A stretch of 11,916 nucleotides of DNA from Candidatus Aenigmarchaeota archaeon CG_4_9_14_3_um_filter_37_18 (GTDB lineage Archaea > Aenigmatarchaeota > Aenigmatarchaeia > CG10238-14): assembly GCA_002789635.1 (NCBI GenBank), contig PFTQ01000057.1:1-11916 (forward strand), written 5' to 3'. The notes under the pieces are model-generated. The model saw nothing but the letters and a program-made list of their open reading frames with translations, did not search any database and had not been told where the DNA came from. Positions within the stretch are counted from its first letter, which is position 1, and each line of letters starts with the position of its first letter. Below are positions 7,054 through 11,916 of this stretch, piece after piece. The translations under genes and the position numbers were made by a program.

Positions 7054-7937
7054 GTTACTGGTATTACGAACCTTCGAGGCCAAGGGAAGTGAAGAACGGT
7101 CTTAAAGCTAGAAGCAAGAAAGGGGATATAGGGACTACATGGTGGTCAAAAAAATGGATAGGCCTCCTCGAATCTTTCAATTGGAGCAATAGGTTGGAGA
7201 GAGGAAGGAGGTATGCAAGAAAAGGGCAGGTGATCAACTTTAGATTATTGAATGGAACTATTAGAGCAAATGTCCAAGGCTCTGCTCCAAGACCATATGA
7301 AGTTGAAATTTCTATCAAGCCCATCAGAAAAAAGGAATGGGAAGGAGTCATAAATTCAATATCTTCTCAGTGTTTGTTCGTTGCAAAACTTTTGGCTGGC
7401 GAAATGCCTGAAGACATTGAAAGCGCATTCAGCAGTGCAAAAACAAGCCTGTTTCCTTCAAAAAATGAAATTAGGTCCAGATGCTCCTGCCCTGATAGCG
7501 CCAATCCATGCAAGCATATAGCAGCTGTTCATTACATCCTAGCCGAGGAATTTGATAGAAATCCTTTCATGATGTTTGAACTTCGCGGAATGGGGAAAGA
7601 TGGCATCTTAACATATTTCAAAGGAAACGTTGAAAGCAGCACTCAAATCAATGAAACAAACGTTGATTCTAAAGGGCAAACAGAAGAAAAATTACCTCCA
7701 TTGGAGAACTTTATTGATAATTTTTGGAGTCCATTAAAACCTTTGGACGGGATGGAATTTTCAGTGAAGCCCCCCATAGTCTCCGCAGCCGTTATTAAGC
7801 GACTTGGGGAGCCCCCTTTTTGGAGAATATCAAACACATTTATCAAGGATATGGAAAAGCGGTATGAGAGAATAGGGCAGATGGCAATCTCTGTTGCTCT
7901 TGGATCAGATAGATTAGGTAAGACAAGAAAAAAATGA
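7050..7937 (+). CDS. SWIM zinc-finger protein, partner of the SNF2 ATPase
   Basis: This 295-aa protein has a classic SWIM zinc finger, CSCPDSANPCKH at residues 145-156 (CxCx6CxH), followed by the helix IAAVHYILAEEFDRNPF. The N-terminal part (GTTWWSKKWIGLLES, then GRRYARKGQVINFRLLNGTIRANVQGS) matches the conserved leading region of SWIM proteins encoded beside SNF2 ATPases. SWIM domains bind zinc and are thought to mediate DNA or protein contacts, as in eukaryotic Rad51-paralogue partners. The start codon overlaps the SNF2 stop (ATGA), so synthesis is probably coupled and the two products likely act together. The C-terminal third (about 190-295), with a low-complexity linker, is not recognised. 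The gene converges with the aldehyde dehydrogenase with a 4-bp gap. Confidence 0.9.
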   Translation: MSYWYYEPSRPREVKNGLKARSKKGDIGTTWWSKKWIGLLESFNWSNRLERGRRYARKGQVINFRLLNGTIRANVQGSAPRPYEVEISIKPIRKKEWEGVINSISSQCLFVAKLLAGEMPEDIESAFSSAKTSLFPSKNEIRSRCSCPDSANPCKHIAAVHYILAEEFDRNPFMMFELRGMGKDGILTYFKGNVESSTQINETNVDSKGQTEEKLPPLENFIDNFWSPLKPLDGMEFSVKPPIVSAAVIKRLGEPPFWRISNTFIKDMEKRYERIGQMAISVALGSDRLGKTRKK

Positions 7938-7941
7938 AACC

Positions 7942-9317
7942 CTAACTGAACCACCATTCTCTCGGTTCTTTTGACTTATGCCTTACAACAGTTCTTTTCT
8001 TCAAAAACATCCACAATCTTTTCTGAGAGCTGGGTATACCACTTTGCTTCCATCCCTGCAAAAACTCCCCGCAAATTAAAGGCATATTACTGTCATTAAT
8101 CCAAACAGTTCCAACTTCCAATCTTTTAGCCAGTTCCATTCCTTTCCTGTAGTCCTGAGTCCATATCGTTGCTCCTAAACCATATTTGGTGTCATTTGCT
8201 AGCTTGACAGCCTCGCCCTCATTCTTAACAATTCTAATCGGGCATACAGGACCAAAAGTCTCTTTTTTTGTAACTTCTAAATCATCTCTGTCAATCAGGA
8301 GAATAGTCGGCTCGTAAAAAAATCCTTCACCCTTGATTTTCTTTCCGCCTAAAAGAATTTTAGCGCCTTTTTTGACAGCATCTTTCACAACTCTGTCTAC
8401 ATTGTTTCTTGCATGTTCTCTGATTAAGGGTCCGACATCTTCTTTCGCATCAATTCTTTTGCAGAATTCAACAAACATTGGAATGAATTTTTCTGATATG
8501 CTTTTTGCGACATAAATTCTTTTGATCCTGATGCAGTTTTGTCCGCCATGTGTGAACGTCCCCCATGCTATTCCTCGAATGGTTTGTTCAATGTCAGCAT
8601 CTGAGCATACTATAGTTGCATCATTTCCAGATAATTCAAGAATGAGTGGTTTTATTCCAGCATTTTTTACAATGTCCAATCCAGTATCAATTCCGCCCGT
8701 AAATACGATCGCATCAACATCTGATTTAACAATCTCTTTCCCAATTTCAGCTCCTCCGATAAGTGTGATAAAAACATTTTCAGGAACACCAGCTTCATGG
8801 ACCATCCCAGAAATTTTCAGGCCAGTCATCGTGGCATATTCAGATGGTTTGTAAACAATAGAATTCCCTGTCAACAAAGCAGGAATAACAGTAATCATCG
8901 TCTGCCAGAAAGGATAATTCCAAATTCCTATGTGGCCGATGACCCCATGCGGAACAAATTCAACCTTTGTTTGTGTGTTAGGCTGTATTTCTGGGTTAAT
9001 TGGAAAGTCAATTGGACTGACTTTCTTGTATTCTTCAATGTAATAGTCAAACCCGTCGAGGACATCAAGATAAACAGCTTCTATATCTGCTTTTGGAAAC
9101 CCGCCTTCTTTGCGGACTAGTTCTATAATCACATTCTTTTCTCTTTCACAGATTTTTTTCAGCCTTTTGATCGCTTCTATCTTTCTTCCGGTTTTTTGTC
9201 AGCCCAATTCCTTTGCGCAATCTTCGATCTTTTGACTGCATCATGAACATCTTTCTTTTTGCAGTTGCTGAATATTTTGATTATTTTTCCTGTTCTTGGA
9301 TTTATTGACTGAATCAT
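7942..9317 (-). pseudogene. Aldehyde dehydrogenase interrupted by a one-base frameshift
   Basis: Two minus-strand frames together encode one NAD(P)-dependent aldehyde dehydrogenase of about 460 aa, close to succinate-semialdehyde dehydrogenases. The N-terminal part (ATG 9317, MIQSINPRTGKI to KKPEER) stops at TAG 9177-9179. The rest continues from 9180 in another frame (IEAIKRLKKICEREKN) to the stop at 7942; restoring one base near 9180-9189 would rejoin them. Numbered from the internal ATG at 9132, the active-site residues are present: Asn72 (WNYPFW), Lys95 (YKPSE), Glu166 (LELSGND) and Cys200 (GGQNC), followed by ETFGPV and a typical C-terminus (EPREWWF). Such an intact active site points to a recent mutation or a sequencing error rather than old decay. 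An upstream in-frame ATG at 9359 is less likely. It probably once followed the TGS GTPase gene directly. Confidence 0.85.
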
Positions 9318-9353
9318 AAAAAAGTATGTATTTTCACCGTTAAATTCATTGGC

Positions 9354-9367
9354 TCTCAAAAATGAGA
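9354..9367 (-). terminator. Weak stem-loop between the orphan repeat copy and the aldehyde dehydrogenase
   Basis: TCTCAAAAATGAGA forms a 5-bp stem with a 4-base A/T loop (T-rich on the minus strand). It may be the original 3' signal after the TGS GTPase gene before the ATPase cassette arrived. The stem is short, so this is tentative. Confidence 0.25.
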
Positions 9368-9372
9368 CAAAA

Positions 9373-9419
9373 TTCCCTCAAGCCCTAATCTCAACAACAT
9401 CCTTGTCAGCAAGAGCATG
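9373..9419. repeat. Left copy of 47-bp direct repeat (orphan end of the TGS GTPase gene)
   Basis: This copy matches 10806-10852 at 46 of 47 positions in the same orientation; the one difference is C9398 versus T10831. Read on the minus strand with a few flanking bases it encodes VGHALADKDVVEIRA and a stop, the end of a TGS domain, but a stop codon lies only five codons upstream of that, so no gene remains. Similarity begins and ends abruptly. It marks the left boundary of the ATPase cassette. Confidence 0.9.
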
Positions 9420-9481
9420 ACCCACCCAGTTAAAATATTAGAAGGATTGTATCTCATACCTGAAACTATGGCAGAAATCAA

Positions 9482-9500
9482 TTGGTACCACTGGTATCAA
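9482..9500 (+). promoter_or_regulatory. Palindromic operator-like site 1, upstream of TATA
   Basis: TTGGTACCACTGGTATCAA is a 19-bp near-perfect palindrome: 9-bp arms around a central C with one mismatch (arm position 4). It matches site 2 at 15 of 19 positions. It lies immediately upstream of the TATA box, where it could contact or block TFB. A TTG at 9482 opens the same frame as the ATPase but is part of this operator, not a likely start. Confidence 0.65.
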
Positions 9501-9504
9501 TACA

Positions 9505-9512
9505 TTTAAATA
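9505..9512 (+). promoter_or_regulatory. TATA box of the ATPase gene
   Basis: TTTAAATA is centred about 27 bp upstream of the ATG at 9536. At the usual archaeal TATA-to-start distance, transcription would begin at or next to the ATG, giving a leaderless mRNA; no Shine-Dalgarno is present. It lies between the two palindromes. Confidence 0.6.
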
Positions 9513-9515
9513 CTA

Positions 9516-9534
9516 TTGATACTAATAGTATCAA
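9516..9534 (+). promoter_or_regulatory. Palindromic operator-like site 2, between TATA and start codon
   Basis: TTGATACTAATAGTATCAA is a perfect 19-bp palindrome (9-bp arms around a central A) ending one base before the ATG. Together with site 1 the consensus is TTGRTACYANTRGTATCAA, and arm positions 8 and 12 change together (C:G versus T:A), so symmetry is preserved. This position would block initiation if occupied, suggesting repression. Confidence 0.7.
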
Positions 9535-9535
9535 C

Positions 9536-10795
9536 ATGGACATTTCATTGATCCTTGAAAAAAATTCATGGAGAAGAAATAGGGATGAAATAAAGAATGA
9601 TGAGAATATAAAGGAAGTGTTCTCTAGAAAACACAAGATTCTATATTCTTTCGTTGACAAAGAGAATTTGATAATTATCGGTCCAAGAAGAGTTGGAAAA
9701 ACAACATATTTCAAGCTCCTAATTTACGACCTGCTTATAAACAAAAACATTAACCCTGAAGATGTCCTCTATATCTCATGTGAAATCCTGAAGGATAAAA
9801 CGGATATAATTGAAGTGTTGAGATTCATCAAATCAAAATATGTGTTTCTAGATGAGATAACATTTGTAGATGGCTGGGAACAGGCAATAAAGTTTGCCCT
9901 TGATCAGGAGTTATTGAAAGGAAGGATTTTGTACATCACTGGTTCATCTACAGCTTTTTTAAGAAAAGAAACATTTCCTGGGAGAAAAATAAAAATTATC
10001 CCATTTGCTCCGCTAGACTTTTTCAGGTTCTCAAAAATTTTTGGAACAGATGAGCTTGCTAAAAAGTTGGAAAAATTCAAGACCATAGAAGATCTTTTGC
10101 CTTATTATCATGAGATATTTGATCTATTTTTGAAATACATGGAGTGCGGAGGATTTCCAAAACCTGCTTTGCAGCTGATCGAAGAAGGGAGGATAAAGGA
10201 GGAAAACTACGATGAAATATACTCATGGTTCAGGGGCGACATCCTTAAACTTGGCAGGAGCGAGGAGATTTCAAAAGCGCTTATTTCAAGAGTTTTGGAG
10301 ACTTTAACTACTCTAGTCGCATACAATTCAATAGGCAATTACATAGGTGTTTCACATAGAATAGTCAGGGAATATATAGAAGAGCTGAAAAATCTAATGT
10401 ACGCAGATTTTTGCTACCAGATAGACCTGCAAAAAAAACTCCCAATTTTCAGAAAAGAAAAAAAAATATATTTCACAGATCCGTTTGTTGTGAGGACATT
10501 CGAAAAAAAAATTATTGGAAGGAGAGTTATAGATGAATCAAAAATGGCTGAAATGATAGCCTTCAATACACTTAAATCCATAAACAAAGAAGTTTTTGTA
10601 ATCAAGGACAACGGAGAAACCGATTTCTGGGTTGATAGCAAAAGATTCGAAGTAAAATGGGCAGAAAAAACTTCATCAAGGAAAAACACGACAATTTTAA
10701 GCAAAAAAGATTACAATCCAAACACATCTGTTTTTCAGCTGCCGATTTTCATCCTAAATTATCTAAAAAAGAACGTGTATAACACCAAAGATTAG
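9536..10795 (+). CDS. AAA_14/DUF4143-family ATPase with nuclease-like C-terminus
   Basis: This 419-aa protein belongs to the promiscuous prokaryotic ATPase family with an AAA_14 domain followed by DUF4143. The Walker A motif is GPRRVGKTT (49-57), Walker B is YVFLDE (102-107), and a sensor-like ITGSS lies at 134-138. EYMECGGFP-type residues (near 203-208) and a winged-helix-like region (SIGNYIGVSHRIVREYIEEL, 265-284) follow. The C-terminus has E361-T-D363 and E372-V-K374, resembling the E/D...ExK core of PD-(D/E)XK nucleases, so DNA binding or cleavage is possible. Members occur as scattered paralogues in archaea, and their function is not established. I chose ATG 9536 over an open TTG at 9482 because a TATA box and palindromes occupy that stretch. 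The gene is antisense to its neighbours, flanked by 47-bp repeats, and ends in front of an oligo-T tract. Confidence 0.88.
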   Translation: MDISLILEKNSWRRNRDEIKNDENIKEVFSRKHKILYSFVDKENLIIIGPRRVGKTTYFKLLIYDLLINKNINPEDVLYISCEILKDKTDIIEVLRFIKSKYVFLDEITFVDGWEQAIKFALDQELLKGRILYITGSSTAFLRKETFPGRKIKIIPFAPLDFFRFSKIFGTDELAKKLEKFKTIEDLLPYYHEIFDLFLKYMECGGFPKPALQLIEEGRIKEENYDEIYSWFRGDILKLGRSEEISKALISRVLETLTTLVAYNSIGNYIGVSHRIVREYIEELKNLMYADFCYQIDLQKKLPIFRKEKKIYFTDPFVVRTFEKKIIGRRVIDESKMAEMIAFNTLKSINKEVFVIKDNGETDFWVDSKRFEVKWAEKTSSRKNTTILSKKDYNPNTSVFQLPIFILNYLKKNVYNTKD

Positions 10796-10801
10796 TTCCT
10801 G

Positions 10802-10807
10802 TTTTTT
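10802..10807 (+). terminator. Oligo-T tract after the ATPase gene
   Basis: Six T residues lie 6 bp after the ATPase stop. Archaeal RNA polymerase commonly terminates at oligo-T tracts without a hairpin. The tract abuts the right 47-bp repeat and the convergent GTPase end. Confidence 0.4.
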
Positions 10808-10852
10808 CCCTCAAGCCCTAATCTCAACAATATCCTTGTCAGCAAGAGCATG
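10806..10852. repeat. Right copy of 47-bp direct repeat (3' end of the TGS GTPase gene)
   Basis: This copy contains the last 14 codons and stop of the TGS-domain gene (LADKDIVEIRA and the codons just before it) plus 5 bp beyond. It matches 9373-9419 at 46 of 47 positions; the difference changes I to V in the encoded end. It forms the right boundary of the ATPase cassette. Confidence 0.9.
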
Positions 10853-11641
10853 CTTGAGGCCAACAGTGGCTCCGTTGAACTTGACAGACTTCCCCCAGAT
10901 TTTGGCATAGCGAAAATGCTTCAGAAAACTCTTATGAACTTCCTGAACAACATCCTTGACTTTTGCCTTAGACTTGAAAATAATAGGCTTATCTTCGGCT
11001 TTTTTCCCGGGAGTTTTTGTGTAGACTCTTATCTTGCCGAGATTGTCCCAGATTTGCCTCTTCAGCTTCTCTATGTTGATCTCCTGCTTTGTCATCACAT
11101 AAGATTTCTTTGTCTTGATCATCCTCCTAGCCAGAATATCATCAATCTCTCTCCTCTGCTTTTCTAAGCCTTGGTTGACATCAAGAAGAATCAGGATCAA
11201 ATCCGAATTATGCACTATGCTCATAACTTCAGGCTCGAATGTGGATGGTATCTCGACTATCTGCACCCAGACATCCTCATACCTCATCATCCCGAATTCC
11301 GGCTTGGTTGTAGTGTATTCATAAGAAGCAATATCAGCATCCACGCCTGTCAACTCCTTGAGCAATGTACTTTTTCCTGAGTTCGTTACTCCAATCAAGC
11401 ATACCTGCCCAGCACCTTCTTTCTTGACAATCCACTTAGGTCTTTGGCCAGATTTTTTAGGTTTTTCTTCTTTTAGTTTTGCAAGCTTTTTCCTGAGTTG
11501 GGCATGAACAGTCTCAGATGATTTATGCTTGGGAAGAAGCCTTATCATCTCTTCCAAACAAGCAATCTTATCTTCTCGGGTTTTTGCGCTGGTAAACTTT
11601 TCCTCTGCCTTGTAATACTCTATAGAAGCGTTAACCGGCAT
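10811..11641 (-). CDS. TGS-domain, DRG/Obg-like GTPase-family protein
   Basis: This 276-aa protein has a helical N-terminus (MPVNASIEYYKAEEKF to LAKLKEE, about 60 residues), a G domain, and a C-terminal TGS domain (about 200-276) of the DRG/Obg-related class; relatives are often called ribosome-associated GTPases. Counting from this start, the P-loop is GVTNSGKST (84-92) and the switch-I-like motif is YTTTKPEFG (109-117). The usual DxPG is EIPS (130-133) and NKxD is replaced around MTKQE, so guanine specificity and hydrolysis may be weak or altered. I chose ATG 11641 over ATG 11647 because GAGGG lies 6 bases before it and MPVN fits the family's N-terminus. It overlaps the upstream SWIM gene by 11 bp. 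Its last codons are duplicated at 9373-9419. Confidence 0.82.
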   Translation of the reverse strand: MPVNASIEYYKAEEKFTSAKTREDKIACLEEMIRLLPKHKSSETVHAQLRKKLAKLKEEKPKKSGQRPKWIVKKEGAGQVCLIGVTNSGKSTLLKELTGVDADIASYEYTTTKPEFGMMRYEDVWVQIVEIPSTFEPEVMSIVHNSDLILILLDVNQGLEKQRREIDDILARRMIKTKKSYVMTKQEINIEKLKRQIWDNLGKIRVYTKTPGKKAEDKPIIFKSKAKVKDVVQEVHKSFLKHFRYAKIWGKSVKFNGATVGLKHALADKDIVEIRA

Positions 11642-11882
11642 TTTCATCCCTCATGAACAATTTGCAGGCTGTGATATGGCTGCAATCCGTAAGTTTCAGA
11701 GCGAAAAACCTGCAGTCGCAGCTCCAGCTATCCTTGATTTTATCATAAGTAACTTGCCGATTTTCTTCATCGTTCAAAACAGTAAAATGAATTCTTTTTG
11801 TCGCGTCTACTTCTTTCTTTACTTTCCCATTTTTGAACAGCCAGTAGCCCTTTCTTCTAGTTTTCCAAGAAATATCTTGCAT
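11631..11882 (-). CDS. Small SWIM zinc-finger protein
   Basis: This 83-aa protein ends in a SWIM finger: Cys55-Asp-Cys57, then Cys67-Ser-His69 (CxCx9CxH) in SWSCDCRFFALKLTDCSHI, followed by the helix ITACKLFM. The N-terminal half (KGYWLFKNGKVKKEV) is a strand-rich segment usual before SWIM domains. It is unrelated in sequence to the SWIM protein at 7050 except for the finger. The 3' end overlaps the TGS GTPase gene, so translation is probably coupled; the partner is unknown. The ATG at 11882 has an AT-rich TTTTTAAATAC just upstream. That is closer than a standard TATA-to-start spacing, so promoter position and start are less certain. Confidence 0.75.
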   Translation of the reverse strand: MQDISWKTRRKGYWLFKNGKVKKEVDATKRIHFTVLNDEENRQVTYDKIKDSWSCDCRFFALKLTDCSHITACKLFMRDENAG

Positions 11883-11916
11883 GTCTTGTATTTAAAAATA
11901 GAAAGATTTAATTCTT

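Larger units (their letters stand above)
9420..10805 (+). mobile_element. Putative inserted ATPase cassette between att-like repeats
   Basis: About 1.4 kb between the two 47-bp repeats holds only the AAA/DUF4143 ATPase gene and its promoter, antisense to the genes on both sides. The right repeat supplies the intact 3' end of the TGS GTPase gene; the left is a spare copy. That arrangement resembles attL/attR of elements inserting at gene ends. There is no integrase, transposase or terminal inverted repeat, so the mechanism is unknown and mobility is inference. The 62 bp from 9420 to 9481 show no recognisable element. Confidence 0.45.

Noticed and set aside
7064..7351. Long open frames antisense to the SNF2, SWIM and other genes
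   Set aside because: They lie wholly inside well-supported genes, have no recognisable motifs, and reflect base composition on the opposite strand.
9177..9190. Programmed -1 ribosomal frameshift in the aldehyde dehydrogenase
   Set aside because: There is no canonical slippery heptamer and no obvious downstream structure, and programmed shifting is not known for this family. An indel or sequencing error is simpler.
9482..9535. TTG start giving an 18-residue N-terminal extension of the ATPase
   Set aside because: The stretch is fully occupied by two palindromes and a TATA box, and the ATG at 9536 is at leaderless distance from that box.

Overview
The window looks like an AT-rich, gene-dense archaeal chromosome. 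The clearest evidence is a deoxyhypusine synthase, a largely archaeal/eukaryotic enzyme. Promoters look archaeal too: AT-rich TATA-like boxes sit about 25 bp before predicted starts, some transcripts look leaderless, and a few genes carry GGAGG/GGTGAT Shine-Dalgarno sites. Compact genes and short overlaps would fit a DPANN-type or other uncultivated archaeon, but the lineage cannot be fixed from this sequence alone. I see no tRNA, rRNA or CRISPR array.

Layout. Positions 1-433 (+) hold the 3' part of an ACT-domain protein cut by the window edge. Positions 435-1929 (-) hold a DUF422/CruF-like membrane protein followed by a pRiA4b ORF-3-like protein. A divergent intergenic region (1930-2050) leads into a (+) pair: deoxyhypusine synthase overlapping by 8 bp with a fold-type III PLP decarboxylase, probably a hypusine/polyamine unit. 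Next is a second (+) pair overlapping by ATGA: a 996-aa SNF2-family ATPase with its SWIM zinc-finger partner (4063-7937). Convergent to it is an aldehyde dehydrogenase (7942-9317, -) interrupted by a one-base frameshift although its catalytic residues are intact. The right end (10811-11882, -) carries a small SWIM protein overlapping a TGS-domain GTPase-like protein.

The most unusual part is 9373-10852. An AAA_14/DUF4143-type ATPase gene lies antisense to its neighbours, bracketed by two direct copies of a 47-bp sequence (46/47 identical). The right copy is the last 14 codons and stop of the TGS-GTPase gene plus 5 bp; the left copy is an orphan duplicate of that gene end, next to the aldehyde dehydrogenase. 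This is the footprint expected of an insertion at a gene 3' end that keeps the gene intact, yet no integrase or transposase lies between the copies. Upstream of the ATPase, two related 19-bp palindromes flank a TATA box, with the second ending 1 bp before the ATG. This looks like a tightly controlled, probably leaderless promoter. A solitary, self-contained ATPase cassette, possibly mobile, is the best candidate here for an undescribed system.

Before the insertion, the minus-strand order was probably small SWIM protein, TGS GTPase, aldehyde dehydrogenase.
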